From positions 868,001-932,000 of the forward strand of contig NZ_JBHLWM010000005.1 of NCBI RefSeq assembly GCF_042432815.1: a stretch of DNA of 64,000 nt, in the 5' to 3' direction. The position numbers and the translations under genes were made by a program. Within the stretch, counting starts at the first letter, position 1, and each line of letters opens with the position of its first letter. This DNA is from Rhodopseudomonas telluris (GTDB taxonomy: Bacteria > Pseudomonadota > Alphaproteobacteria > Rhizobiales > Xanthobacteraceae). The notes beneath the pieces were generated by a model. That model had not been told where the DNA came from, ran no database searches, and saw only the letters and a program-made list of their open reading frames with translations. Shown here piece after piece: positions 33,105 through 42,439 of the stretch.

Positions 33105-35159
33105 CTAGAACGCCAGCTTCATGCCGCCCGTGACGCCGGCGTCGTTGCCGCCCTTGCGGGCGAAGCTGGTTGTCCCGGTCAGGGTCGCGGTGACGTTGCC
33201 GGCAACCACTGCGGAGACGCCTCCGGCGACCCGGCCATAGGTGCCGCCATTGGCCGACACCGGCGTCAGGATCGGCAGCAGCGGCGCCGACACCAGCGTG
33301 GTGGTGATGGTGTGGCTGGAGCCGAGGAAGTCGTGCGCGGCTGTGAGGTTGAGGAACGGCGCGTAGATGCCGTTGCCGAGTTGCAGCGGATAGCGCAATT
33401 GCATGCCCGCATCGCCGGTCAGCGTATCGAGCGTCTGGCGATCGACCGCCATGGTCAGCAGCACGTCGCCGGTTTCGGTGTAACCCCGGATCGTGGCGTT
33501 GGTGTAGTTCAGCCCCGCGATCGGCCCGACGCGCAGCCCACCGGCATCGAACAGATAGCCGCCGCGCGCCGCGACCGTGACGACATCGGCATGAGTATTG
33601 GCGCGGATGATGTCGATGATGCCGCGGCGCTCCAGCGCGAAGTCCTGCCGGCCGTAGGCGACAAGGCCGTCGGCGAACCAATGCGCATCGGTGTAGGAGC
33701 TGTAGCCGGCGCACTGGAACGCATCGATGCGATTGCGCGCATTCTGCACCGCGAGCTTGACGTCCGGCTGCGAATAGCCGAACACGCCGCCAAACCGCCA
33801 ATTGGCATTGAGCCGATATTCCAGCCCGAGGTATCCGCCCGCCGCGTCGTAATCGTAGGCGGTGGCGTAGAACTGCCGGTCGCGGCTGCCGCCCGCATAG
33901 CTTGCGGCGCCATAGACCGACCAGCGGTCCGCCGGCTCGGTCAGCGCGACCGCTTTGGTCGGCATCGCCGCCATTGCCGCATAGGCGCCGAACGGCTGGA
34001 CGCGCCGGCTGGCATCGAGGCGATCGAACACCGAATTCGAGAAGCTGCCGAGCAGGCCGGTTGCGATGGCCGCCTGCGGCGTCACCGTGGTCGGCGCGTC
34101 GATCTGGTTGGCCATATAGTTGGCGATCAGCGCCATCGCCGCACCAGTCGGGTGCACCGAGTTTTCGTAGAAGCAGCCAGCAACGTTCACTGCGACCGTC
34201 GGCGGCGTCGAGCCAGTGCCCGGCCCCGCCTCGCACCCGGTGAAACCCGCCGGCACGGCGGCGAAGCCGTACAGCGCCGGATTTTCAGCGACGCGCTGCT
34301 GCAGGATGCCGAAATTGAACAGGAAAATGCGCACACCCGCCTGCGCCATCGGCGCCAGCATCAGTTGCGTCTGCTGATAATAGGTATCGGCCCAGGCGTC
34401 GCGCTGCGGCGCGCTGAAATTGAATGTCCCGATGGCCCCGCCCTGCGAGCCGAGCGTCGCCTCCGGAAACCATTTCGAACTGCCGGTGCCGAGCCAGGCG
34501 ATGTTGCGCGCGCCGGCCGCCACCAATTGCTGCACGCCGCCGACCGCGTTGGCGGCCGACTGCAGCGCGCCGGCGACGACGATCTGGGTCTGCGATGCGA
34601 CGTCGCCGGTGCCGACATTGATGCCCGACAGATCGTTGCCGCCGATCGACAGCGCGATCAGGTCGCGCTCGGTGAAACGGGTGCCGCTGGCGGCGAATTG
34701 CTGCAACTCGTAGGGCAGGCCGTAACTGGCGGAGAGAAACGGCATGGTGTTGGTGTTGCTGGTGCGGGCGCCGCCGATCGAATAGTTGGTCAGCCCCGAC
34801 AGCCCGTAGATCGATTGCAGCGTATCGACGAAATTGGTGCTGCCGGTGAAGCGGCAGCTTGTGTAGGTCGGGCTGGGACAGGGCCAGAAATTCGACGGCG
34901 TCAGCGTATAGGGCGGAAATGGAATGCTGACCGTGCCGGTGCCGTTCTGACCGATCAGGCGATACGCGCCGCCGGGCGCCGAGCCGGTGTCCGCATAGCT
35001 GTCGCCGAAGCCGTATAATCTTGCGAACTGCGCCTGAGCGGGCGCCAGCGAGACGCCGAGCATCGCGGTCATCGCCGCGCCTGCCAGCAATGCCGTGCGA
35101 ACGCGCGAGAAAAAAATCGGCGCGCAATCGCCCCGGCGGTTACTAAAAATGCGACACAT
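33105..35159 (-). CDS. GDSL/SGNH-hydrolase autotransporter (EstA-like)
   Basis: About 684 residues from the ATG at 35159. An N-terminal signal (RTALLAGAAMTAMLGVSLAPAQA) leads into the GDSL passenger: block I YGFGDSYADTG with Ser54, block III SIGGND with Asn175, and block V ENSVHPTG with His336. The usual Asp three residues before this His is Asn333. The C-terminal part (about 395-684) is a beta-barrel translocator ending in Phe, as outer-membrane autotransporters do. It should be displayed on the cell surface as an esterase. It stands alone, just downstream of the Hyf-like operon. Confidence 0.88.
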   Translation of the reverse strand: MCRIFSNRRGDCAPIFFSRVRTALLAGAAMTAMLGVSLAPAQAQFARLYGFGDSYADTGSAPGGAYRLIGQNGTGTVSIPFPPYTLTPSNFWPCPSPTYTSCRFTGSTNFVDTLQSIYGLSGLTNYSIGGARTSNTNTMPFLSASYGLPYELQQFAASGTRFTERDLIALSIGGNDLSGINVGTGDVASQTQIVVAGALQSAANAVGGVQQLVAAGARNIAWLGTGSSKWFPEATLGSQGGAIGTFNFSAPQRDAWADTYYQQTQLMLAPMAQAGVRIFLFNFGILQQRVAENPALYGFAAVPAGFTGCEAGPGTGSTPPTVAVNVAGCFYENSVHPTGAAMALIANYMANQIDAPTTVTPQAAIATGLLGSFSNSVFDRLDASRRVQPFGAYAAMAAMPTKAVALTEPADRWSVYGAASYAGGSRDRQFYATAYDYDAAGGYLGLEYRLNANWRFGGVFGYSQPDVKLAVQNARNRIDAFQCAGYSSYTDAHWFADGLVAYGRQDFALERRGIIDIIRANTHADVVTVAARGGYLFDAGGLRVGPIAGLNYTNATIRGYTETGDVLLTMAVDRQTLDTLTGDAGMQLRYPLQLGNGIYAPFLNLTAAHDFLGSSHTITTTLVSAPLLPILTPVSANGGTYGRVAGGVSAVVAGNVTATLTGTTSFARKGGNDAGVTGGMKLAF

Positions 35160-35236
35160 CACGAATCACCCCTTGCCCATCGATGTCTATCGGTGAGGCG
35201 ATCGAGGAGAGCAGCAACTGATAGAATTACGAAACG

Positions 35237-35254
35237 CACGACTCATTAGTCGTG
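35237..35254 (-). terminator. hairpin after the Hyf-like operon
   Basis: A perfect 7-bp stem, CACGACT / AGTCGTG with a CATT loop, 50 bases beyond the last gene of the complex and 78 bases before the autotransporter start. The minus-strand sequence after it is CGTTTCGTAATT, only weakly T-rich. It could be the operon terminator or an operator of the autotransporter gene. Confidence 0.45.
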
Positions 35255-35303
35255 TCACACGCAATACAGCTACGGAATTAGCGTTTGCTGGTATCAGCTT
35301 ATG

Positions 35304-35837
35304 TTAGCGCAAGGACTCGCCCGCGGTGACGCGATCGAGAAGCGCCAGCAGGCCGCGCAGGATCTGCAGCGGCGACGGCGGGCAGCCGGCGATGTGAAGA
35401 TCGACCGGGATCACCGCGGAAACGCCGCCAGCAACCGCGTAGCTGCCTTTGAAGCAGCCACCGTCCTTGGCGCAATCGCCGACCGCGACCACCCATTTCG
35501 GGCCGGGCGTCGCGTCATAGGTCAGCTTCAGAGCCTCGCGCATATTGTGCGTCACCGGCCCGGTGACCATCAGCACGTCGGCATGGCGCGGCGAGGCGAC
35601 GAAGCGCAGGCCGAAGCGCTCGACATCGTAGTACGCGTTGCTCAGCGCGTGGATCTCCAGCTCGCAGCCGTTGCAGGAGCCGGCATCGACCTCGCGGATC
35701 GCCAGGCTGCGGCCGAGCGCGCGGCGCGCGCGGGCGCCGAGCAGCGCGGCGAGTTCGGCGGCCGCGGCGTCGTCCGGCGTCGGCGCGGCTTCCGTCAGCG
35801 GCTTGGCGAACAGGCTCTCGAACAGCAGCTTGCGCAT
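35304..35837 (-). CDS. hyfI: NuoB/HyfI-like small [4Fe-4S] subunit of the Ehr-type complex
   Basis: 177 residues. C55 and C58 (GSCNGCELE), C122 (VGDCAKDGG) and C152 (AGCPPSP) keep the spacing of the four ligands of the [4Fe-4S] cluster nearest the catalytic site in hydrogenase-3/4 small subunits and complex I NuoB (N2 cluster). The N-terminal 45 residues are Ala/Arg-rich. It is the last gene of the six-gene operon and starts three bases from the large-subunit stop. Unlike the large subunit, its metal site is intact, so it should still take part in electron transfer. Confidence 0.9.
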   Translation of the reverse strand: MRKLLFESLFAKPLTEAAPTPDDAAAAELAALLGARARRALGRSLAIREVDAGSCNGCELEIHALSNAYYDVERFGLRFVASPRHADVLMVTGPVTHNMREALKLTYDATPGPKWVVAVGDCAKDGGCFKGSYAVAGGVSAVIPVDLHIAGCPPSPLQILRGLLALLDRVTAGESLR

Positions 35838-35839
35838 CG

Positions 35840-37351
35840 CTACAGGTCCACGCCCGAATAGGAGCAGTTGAACGACTTATTGCACAGCGGAAAATCGGCG
35901 ATGATGTTGCCCTCGATCACCGCTTCCAGCAGCGGCCATTGGAACCACGATGGATCGCGCAAATGACAGCGCTCGACGACGCCGTTTGCAATGCGCAGCC
36001 ATACGAAGATGTCGCCGCGGAATCCTTCGACCAGCGCGAGGCCCTCGCAGCCCTGCGCCGGCAACGTCGGCGCGACATGGATGGCGCCGCGCGGCAGCTG
36101 CTCGAGAATCTGGTCGATCAGCGCGAGACTCTGCTCGGCTTCGGCAATACGGATCCGCACCCGCGCATCGACGTCACCTTCGCTCAGCACCGGCACATCG
36201 AAGCGCAGCTCGTCATAGGGCGCGTAAGCCAGCGCGCGCCGCGCATCGAAGCCGCGGCCGGAGGCGCGGCCGACGAAGCCGCCGGCGGCGTATTGATCGG
36301 CCAGAGCGGGCTTCAGCGTGCCGGTCGCGACGGTGCGGTCCTGCAGCGAGGCGGTGTCTTCATAGAGCGCGATCAGCTTCGGCCACTGTTTGCGCACGCC
36401 GGCCTGCGCCGCACGGATCGCCGCGATGCCAGTGTCGTCGAGATCGCGCGCGACGCCGCCGGGGATCACCACGTCTCGCATCAGACGATGACCGAACGCG
36501 GTGTCGGCGGCGCGCAGGACGTTCTCGCGCAGCACCCCGAATTGCGCCAGCATGATCGCGAAGGCCGCGTCGTTGCAGATCGCGCCGATGTCGCCGAGGT
36601 GATTGGCGAGGCGTTCCAGTTCGGCGCACAGCGCCCGCAGCCACACCGCACGCGCCGGAACGGCGATCTCCGCCGCAGTCTCGACCGCGCGCGCAAACGC
36701 CAGCGCATAGGCCACCGTCGAATCGCCGGAGACGCGGCCGGCGAGCTTTGCCGCACGCGCCAGATCAGCGCCGGCGATCAGTCCATCGATCCCCTTGTGG
36801 ACGTAGCCGAGCCGCTGCTCCAGCCGCACCACGGTTTCGCCGCTCACGGTAAAGCGGAAATGGCCGGGCTCGATGATGCCGGCATGCACCGGCCCGACCG
36901 CGACCTGATGCGTGCCGGCGCCTTCGACCGGCAGGAAGCGATAGGGCGGCGACGGCGCATCTATTTCGACGCGGTCGCCGAGCGGCGTGTGCACGCCCCA
37001 TTGGCCGTGATCGAGCCAGGGCCGATCGTCGATTGCACCTGCGGGCTTCAGGCCGAACAGATCGGTGATCGTGCGTTCGAGCCGCAGCGCCGGCAGATGC
37101 TTCGCCGCGACCGAGGGAAACGAGCCATGCGGGCAATCCAGGCTGACGATCCCGAACTCGCCGCTGCGCGGATCGAACAGCGCCATGTGCACGCTGGTCG
37201 GCTCGCCCCACAGCGACAGCAATTGCCACTGCCGCTCCGCGAGCATCTTGACGGCGAAGCTCCACACCGCGCTGTCGACCACCGTGCGGGGCCACGGCCG
37301 ATGCCGCGCCACCTGCAAGCCTTCAAGGTTGAGATCGATCAGCGACGGCAT
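35840..37351 (-). CDS. hyfG: NuoCD/HyfG-like large subunit lacking the Ni-Fe ligands
   Basis: 503 residues: an N-terminal NuoC-like part (1-120) and a NuoD-like part. The conserved HKG motif is kept (GYVHKGIDGLIAG, 183-194). Where hydrogenase-4 has the CGIC motif, this protein reads RVSGDSTVAYA (206-216). At the C-terminus the DPCxxC motif is replaced by DFPLCNKSFNCSYSG with C490 and C495. Ni-Fe binding in the known way is therefore not possible. This fits the hydrogenase-related (Ehr) complexes, whose reaction is not established. It shares the operon with intact membrane subunits and an intact small Fe-S subunit. Confidence 0.9.
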   Translation of the reverse strand: MPSLIDLNLEGLQVARHRPWPRTVVDSAVWSFAVKMLAERQWQLLSLWGEPTSVHMALFDPRSGEFGIVSLDCPHGSFPSVAAKHLPALRLERTITDLFGLKPAGAIDDRPWLDHGQWGVHTPLGDRVEIDAPSPPYRFLPVEGAGTHQVAVGPVHAGIIEPGHFRFTVSGETVVRLEQRLGYVHKGIDGLIAGADLARAAKLAGRVSGDSTVAYALAFARAVETAAEIAVPARAVWLRALCAELERLANHLGDIGAICNDAAFAIMLAQFGVLRENVLRAADTAFGHRLMRDVVIPGGVARDLDDTGIAAIRAAQAGVRKQWPKLIALYEDTASLQDRTVATGTLKPALADQYAAGGFVGRASGRGFDARRALAYAPYDELRFDVPVLSEGDVDARVRIRIAEAEQSLALIDQILEQLPRGAIHVAPTLPAQGCEGLALVEGFRGDIFVWLRIANGVVERCHLRDPSWFQWPLLEAVIEGNIIADFPLCNKSFNCSYSGVDL

Positions 37352-37360
37352 GCGATCCCC

Positions 37361-38812
37361 CTACCCGAGCAGCTTGGCGACGTGCTGGAACCACGCCACC
37401 ACCGGCGCCGGCAGATACACGCCCGCGATCAGCACCAGCGTCAGATGCGCGAACATCGGCACGTAGGACGCCTGCACCGGCTGCCGGCTGCCGCGCGGCG
37501 CGCCGAACGCGATGCCGGTCAGCCGCAGCGTCAGCGCGCCGAACGCCACCAGAATGCCGAACACCAGCAGCAGCGCCAGCCACGGCGAGCGCGCGAAGGT
37601 CGACGACACCAGCAGGAATTCGCTCATGAAGATGCCGAGCGGCGGCAGGCCGGCAATCGCCACCACGCCCACGACGAGGCCCCAGCCGAGCACCGGATGG
37701 GTCTCGGTGATGCCGCGGATCTTCGCCAGCGACTGCGTGCCCTTGACCTGGGTGATGTGGCCGACCGCGTAGAAGATCGCCGATTTGGTCAGGCTGTGCA
37801 TCACCATGTGCAGCAGCCCGGCGAAATTCGCGAGCGGCCCGCCCATGCCGAACGCGAACACGATGATGCCCATGTGCTCGATCGACGAATAGGCGAACAG
37901 CCGTTTGATGTCGCGGCGCCGATACAGCATGAAGGCGGCGAACAGCAGCGACGCCAGCCCCATCACGATCATCAGCACGCCCGGCGGCATCGCGTCGCCA
38001 TTGGCGGCGAGCAGCATCTTGAAGCGCAGCAGCGCGTACAGCGCGACGTTGAGCAACAGGCCGGACAGCACCGCCGAGATCGGCGTCGGGCCTTCAGCGT
38101 GGGCGTCGGGCAACCAGGCGTGCAGCGGTGCGAGGCCGACCTTGGTGCCGTAGCCGAGGAACAGGAACACGAAGGCGACGTTGAGCAGCGCCGCGTCGAA
38201 GCCGGAGGCGCGTGCCACCAGCACGGTCCAGATCATGCCATCCGGGCCCTCGCCGACCACCGGCCGCGCCGCCATGTAGATCAGGATGGTGCCGAACAGC
38301 GCCAGCGCGATGCCGACGCTGCCGAGGATGAAGTATTTCCACGCCGCTTCCAGCGCAGCCGGCGTGCGATAGATGCCGACCATCAGCACCGTGGTCAGCG
38401 TCGCAAGCTCGACCGCCACCCACATCAGGCCGATATTGTTCGACATGAACGCGAGGTTCATGCCGAACATCATGATCTGATACATCGCGTGGTAGAACCG
38501 CAGATAGGTCGGCGTCAGCTTGCCGGTTTCGAGTTCGTGGGCGATGTAGCTGGCGCTGAAGAGGCTCGTCGTGAAGCCGACGAAGGTGTTTAGCACGATG
38601 AACACGATGTTGAGATCGTCGACCAGGATGTACGGCCCCGGCGCCGGGCGCGGCAGCACCAGTAGCGAGGCGGCGCAAAGGAAACTGCCGAGACTCGCCA
38701 GCACGTTGAGTTTCGCGGTGAGCTTGTAACCCGGCAGCAGTGCCAGGACGACAGCCGCGCAGACCGGGATCAGCAGCACGCCCACCACCGGATCGATCCC
38801 GGACATCGTCAT
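37361..38812 (-). CDS. hyfF: HyfF-like proton-channel subunit (NuoM/N type)
   Basis: 483 residues, about 14 membrane helices, and the proton-conducting-membrane-transporter core: conserved Glu in WVAVELATLTTVLMVG, Lys in GYGTKVGLAPLHAWLPDAHAEGP and Lys in MHSLTKSAIFYAVGH. These charged residues form the channel in complex I antiporter-like subunits. The start ATG at 38812 overlaps the hyfE stop as ATGA. It should couple electron flow in the complex to ion movement. Confidence 0.92.
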   Translation of the reverse strand: MTMSGIDPVVGVLLIPVCAAVVLALLPGYKLTAKLNVLASLGSFLCAASLLVLPRPAPGPYILVDDLNIVFIVLNTFVGFTTSLFSASYIAHELETGKLTPTYLRFYHAMYQIMMFGMNLAFMSNNIGLMWVAVELATLTTVLMVGIYRTPAALEAAWKYFILGSVGIALALFGTILIYMAARPVVGEGPDGMIWTVLVARASGFDAALLNVAFVFLFLGYGTKVGLAPLHAWLPDAHAEGPTPISAVLSGLLLNVALYALLRFKMLLAANGDAMPPGVLMIVMGLASLLFAAFMLYRRRDIKRLFAYSSIEHMGIIVFAFGMGGPLANFAGLLHMVMHSLTKSAIFYAVGHITQVKGTQSLAKIRGITETHPVLGWGLVVGVVAIAGLPPLGIFMSEFLLVSSTFARSPWLALLLVFGILVAFGALTLRLTGIAFGAPRGSRQPVQASYVPMFAHLTLVLIAGVYLPAPVVAWFQHVAKLLG

Positions 38813-39471
38813 GTCCGCTCTCCGCGCGAGACGTCGAGCTGCGAGACATCGACCGAGTCGAACCGCTCGCGGATCCGGAACAGCACGATGCCGATGACGA
38901 TGAAGGCGATCAGCACCGAGAACGCGACGCTGATCTCGACCACCAGCGGCATGCCCTTGGCGCCGGCGGCGGCGAGGATCAGGCCGTTCTCGAGCGACAT
39001 GAAGCCGACCACCTGGCTGACGGCGTTGCGCCGCGTCACCATGAACAACAGCCCGAGCAGCACGACGGACAGCGCGAAGGCAAGATCCTCGCGCGCCAGC
39101 GCGTCGGCATCGGCGGTGACGCGCAGCATCAAGGCCAGCGACAGCGCCACCAGCCCCATGCCGGCCAGCATGGTCGGGCCGATGCCGACCACGGTCTCGA
39201 TGTCGCGATGGATGCCGAGCTTGTAGACGATGCGGCGCAGCGCCACCGGAATGATGATCGCCTTGAACAGCAGCGCGATCGCCGCGGTGACGTAAAGATG
39301 CGGCGCGTCCTGGATCAGCGCCTGCCAGGCTACCGCCGCCGACAGCATCAGCGCGTGCAGCGCGAACACGTTGAGCAGCGAGGTCAGGCGGTCCTGATAC
39401 AGCATCATGAACGACACCAGCACCAGACCACCGGCCAGCGAATGCGAGATGTCGAAGGCAAGCCCGTGCAT
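38809..39471 (-). CDS. hyfE: HyfE-like membrane subunit (NuoK-type)
   Basis: 220 residues with about seven hydrophobic segments and a polar C-terminal tail. It contains TRRNAVSQVVGFMSLENGLILAA, in which the buried Glu of the NuoK/MnhC fold is preserved. The start ATG lies two bases beyond the hyfC stop, and the stop overlaps the hyfF start by four bases, so it is tightly coupled on both sides. Confidence 0.9.
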   Translation of the reverse strand: MHGLAFDISHSLAGGLVLVSFMMLYQDRLTSLLNVFALHALMLSAAVAWQALIQDAPHLYVTAAIALLFKAIIIPVALRRIVYKLGIHRDIETVVGIGPTMLAGMGLVALSLALMLRVTADADALAREDLAFALSVVLLGLLFMVTRRNAVSQVVGFMSLENGLILAAAGAKGMPLVVEISVAFSVLIAFIVIGIVLFRIRERFDSVDVSQLDVSRGERT

Positions 39472-39473
39472 CG

Positions 39474-40430
39474 TCACAGCCCCTTCGATACAAAGAGCAG
39501 AAGGGTACCGAGCAGGCCGAGCATCAGCGCAGCGCCGAGGAACTGCGGCACGCGGAACACCCGCATCTTGGCGGTGGCGGTCTCGAACAATGCGAGCAGG
39601 AAGCCCGCGACCGCGATCTTGAACAGGTACAGCGCCGCGCCGGCCGCATAGGCGGCCGGGCCGGCGCCGAACACGCCAATGCCCCAGGGATAGAACAGGC
39701 AGACGATCAGCGAGACGTAGAGCAGCAGCTTGAGCTGCGCGCCGAACTCGATCAGCGCCAGATGCCGGCCGGAATATTCCAGGATCATCGCCTCGTGCAC
39801 CATGGTGAGTTCGAGATGGGTCGAGGGATTGTCGATCGGGATGCGCGCGTTCTCGGCGAGCGCCACCATCACCAGCGCGATCATCGCGAGGCCGAGCGAG
39901 ACGCGCAGGCCGACCGCCGTGGACGCGATGTAGTTGGCGACGGTGGACAGATGCGTCGAGCCGGCGACCAGCGCGACGCAGAACACGATCATCAGCATCG
40001 CCGGCTCGGCCAGCGCCGCGATCATCACCTCGCGCGACGAGCCGATGCCGCCGAACGAGGTGCCGACATCCATGCCGGCGAGCGCGAGGAAGAACCGCGC
40101 GGAGCCGAGCAGCGCGACGATGACGATCAGGTCGGCGGTCCAGTTGAACAGCAGGCCAGTGGCGAAGGTCGGCACCAGCGCGGCGGCGACCCAGATCGCC
40201 GCGAAGGTGACATAAGGCACAGCGCGGAACAGCCACGAGGCGTTGTCGGCCAGCACCACGTCCTTGCGCAGCAGCCGGATCAGGTCGCGATAGGGCTGCA
40301 GCAGCGACGGCCCGCGGCGGCGCTGCAGCCGCGCCTTGATCTTGCGGATGAAGCCAGTGAGCAGCGGTGCCAGCAGGAACACCAGCAGCATCTGCACGCC
40401 CTGCACGGCGATGTCGGTGATCACGGCCAT
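39474..40430 (-). CDS. hyfC: HyfC-like NuoH-type subunit
   Basis: 318 residues from the ATG at 40430; it overlaps the end of hyfB by ten bases. Eight or so membrane helices. GFIRKIKARLQRRRGPSLLQPYRDLIRLLRK near the start and ENARIPIDNPSTHLELTMVHEAMILEYSG near 195-222 are the quinone-/Fe-S-module-contacting loops shared by NuoH and HycD/HyfC. It joins the soluble module to the ion-pumping arm. Confidence 0.93.
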   Translation of the reverse strand: MAVITDIAVQGVQMLLVFLLAPLLTGFIRKIKARLQRRRGPSLLQPYRDLIRLLRKDVVLADNASWLFRAVPYVTFAAIWVAAALVPTFATGLLFNWTADLIVIVALLGSARFFLALAGMDVGTSFGGIGSSREVMIAALAEPAMLMIVFCVALVAGSTHLSTVANYIASTAVGLRVSLGLAMIALVMVALAENARIPIDNPSTHLELTMVHEAMILEYSGRHLALIEFGAQLKLLLYVSLIVCLFYPWGIGVFGAGPAAYAAGAALYLFKIAVAGFLLALFETATAKMRVFRVPQFLGAALMLGLLGTLLLFVSKGL

Positions 40431-42439
40431 ATCGCGAGCACCAGCAGCAGCGTGACGAGAGTGGCGAACACCAGGCTGAGATAGCCGCGGATGGTGAGGA
40501 GTTGCAGCCGATTCAGCCGCACGGCAGCGCCGACGATGCCGTTCGCCAGCGGCGCGTAGATCCGCTCCCACACCTGATCGTGCAGCTCGATCCGCAGCCG
40601 CGCCGGCGCGACGTCGCCGGGCGGCGGCATCGTCACGCGATCACGGGCGCGGAACAGCAGCGTGCCGAACACGCGGCGGATCGGCTGCGCGAAGCCGGCC
40701 GCGGAATATTGCGCCAGCGGCGCAGGATCGGTGAAGCCGCAACCCCAGGCCGGGCCACGGCGCACCGCGCCGGACGACACCAGCCGAATTGCTACAAAGC
40801 CCAGCGATGCCGACACCGCAATGAAGAGCGCGACCAGCAGGCCGTTATACGAGCCGCGGCTCTCGGTGATCGGCACGAACGACAGCCACGCCAGCGGCGT
40901 CTGCGCCGGCAGACGGCCGCCGAGAATATCGGCGGCGATCGGCGCCAGCGCGTCCATCACGAAACCGGGCAACACGCCGGCGGCAAGGCACAGCGCGGCG
41001 AGGATCGCCATCGCGGACAACGAGAAGCGATCGACCTCGTGCGCCGAGCCGGTCGCCGCGCCGCGCGGCCGGCCGAGGAAGGTGACGCCGTAAGCCTTGA
41101 CGAAGCACGCCGCCGCCAGCGCCGCGGCGAGCGCCATCAGCGCGCCGACCGCAGGCACCAGAATCTTCAGGCCCCATTGCGGCAGTTGCGGGCTTTGCAG
41201 CACCGCCTGGAAGATCAGCCATTCGGAGACGAAACCGTTGAAAGGCGGCAGCGCCGAGATCGCGATCGCGCCGATCAGGAACACCACACTGGTCACCGGC
41301 ATGCGATGGATCAGGCCGCCGAGCCTGTCCATGTCGCGCTCGCCGGTCGCGCTCAGCACCGCGCCGGCGCCGAAGAACAACAGGCTCTTGAACAGCGAGT
41401 GGTTGAAAACGTGAAACAGCGCCGCGGTGAACGCCAGCGCCGCCGGCAGCTTCTCGTCATTGGCCTGGAACGCCAGCGCCAGACCAAGGGCAACAAACAC
41501 CACGCCGATGTTCTCGATGGTCGAGTAAGCGAGCAGCCGCTTCAAATCGCTTTCCATCAGCGCGTACAGAATGCCGACCGCGGCGGTGACGCCGCCGAAT
41601 GCCAGCACCACGCCGGAGGTCGACCAGTCGGGCGTGCCGAGCAGATCGAACACCACGCGGATGAAGCCGTAGATCGCCACCTTGGTCATGACGCCGCTCA
41701 TCAGCGCCGAAACGTGGCTCGGCGCGGCCGGATGCGCCTGCGGCAGCCAGACGTGCAAGGGGACGAGACCGGCCTTGGAGCCGGCGCCGAGCAGCATCAG
41801 CAGCAGCACCAGCGTGGCAATCCACGGCGCATGCGGCGCGATGCGGATCGCGGCGAAATCGTAATGGCCGGCAGTGCCGGCGAGCAGGCCGAAGGCGAGC
41901 AGCAGCATCAGCGTGCCGAAGCTCGCCATCAGCAGATACACATAGCCGGCGCGGCGATTGGCGGCGACGCGGTGATGCGCCATCACCAGCGCCCACGACG
42001 CCAGCGACATGAACTCCCACGACAGCAGATACGAGAACGCGTCGGCCGCGAGCACGACCATGTTCATGCCGGCCAGAAACGCCGGATAGAACGGCAGGAC
42101 GCGCTGCGGCGCATGTTCGTGGCGGCCATAGCCAAGCGCATAGAGGCTGGCGAGTGTGCCGCCGAGATTGACCACGACGAGGAAGAACGCGGCGAGCGCA
42201 TCGAGCCGCAGATGTGCGCCGAGCCACGGCAACCCGATCGGCAGCACGCTCTCGGCGGCGGCATCGGCATGCAGCAGCAGCCAGGTCAGGGCGCTACCGG
42301 CGGCGACCGCGCAGCACAGCAACGTCGCCGAATAGATCACCGCCGTGGCGAGCCGCGGGCTGCGACTGAGCGCGACAGCAACCAGCGCGAGCCCCAGCAG
42401 CGCCGCCACGCACCACAGCTGGACCGCGAGCCCGCTCAT
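40421..42439 (-). CDS. hyfB: HyfB-like NuoL-type ion-channel subunit
   Basis: 672 residues and about 16 membrane helices. The antiporter core has WEFMSLASWALVMAHH, GSKAGLVPLHVWLPQAHPAAPSHVSALMSG and NHSLFKSLLFFGAGAVL with the essential Lys/His/Glu residues. The C-terminal extension includes the amphipathic region found in HyfB. It is the first gene of the operon; its promoter should lie in 42440-42842, where an FNR/FixK-like box is visible. Confidence 0.93.
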   Translation of the reverse strand: MSGLAVQLWCVAALLGLALVAVALSRSPRLATAVIYSATLLCCAVAAGSALTWLLLHADAAAESVLPIGLPWLGAHLRLDALAAFFLVVVNLGGTLASLYALGYGRHEHAPQRVLPFYPAFLAGMNMVVLAADAFSYLLSWEFMSLASWALVMAHHRVAANRRAGYVYLLMASFGTLMLLLAFGLLAGTAGHYDFAAIRIAPHAPWIATLVLLLMLLGAGSKAGLVPLHVWLPQAHPAAPSHVSALMSGVMTKVAIYGFIRVVFDLLGTPDWSTSGVVLAFGGVTAAVGILYALMESDLKRLLAYSTIENIGVVFVALGLALAFQANDEKLPAALAFTAALFHVFNHSLFKSLLFFGAGAVLSATGERDMDRLGGLIHRMPVTSVVFLIGAIAISALPPFNGFVSEWLIFQAVLQSPQLPQWGLKILVPAVGALMALAAALAAACFVKAYGVTFLGRPRGAATGSAHEVDRFSLSAMAILAALCLAAGVLPGFVMDALAPIAADILGGRLPAQTPLAWLSFVPITESRGSYNGLLVALFIAVSASLGFVAIRLVSSGAVRRGPAWGCGFTDPAPLAQYSAAGFAQPIRRVFGTLLFRARDRVTMPPPGDVAPARLRIELHDQVWERIYAPLANGIVGAAVRLNRLQLLTIRGYLSLVFATLVTLLLVLAIWP

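Noticed and set aside
35939..38593. 884-codon plus-strand frame opposite the Hyf-like genes
   Set aside because: Antisense to hyfG/hyfF with extreme Arg/Gln/His content; a GC-bias artefact.
35840..42439. A functional [NiFe] hydrogenase-4
   Set aside because: The large subunit lacks both Cys motifs for the metal site and no maturation genes are present.
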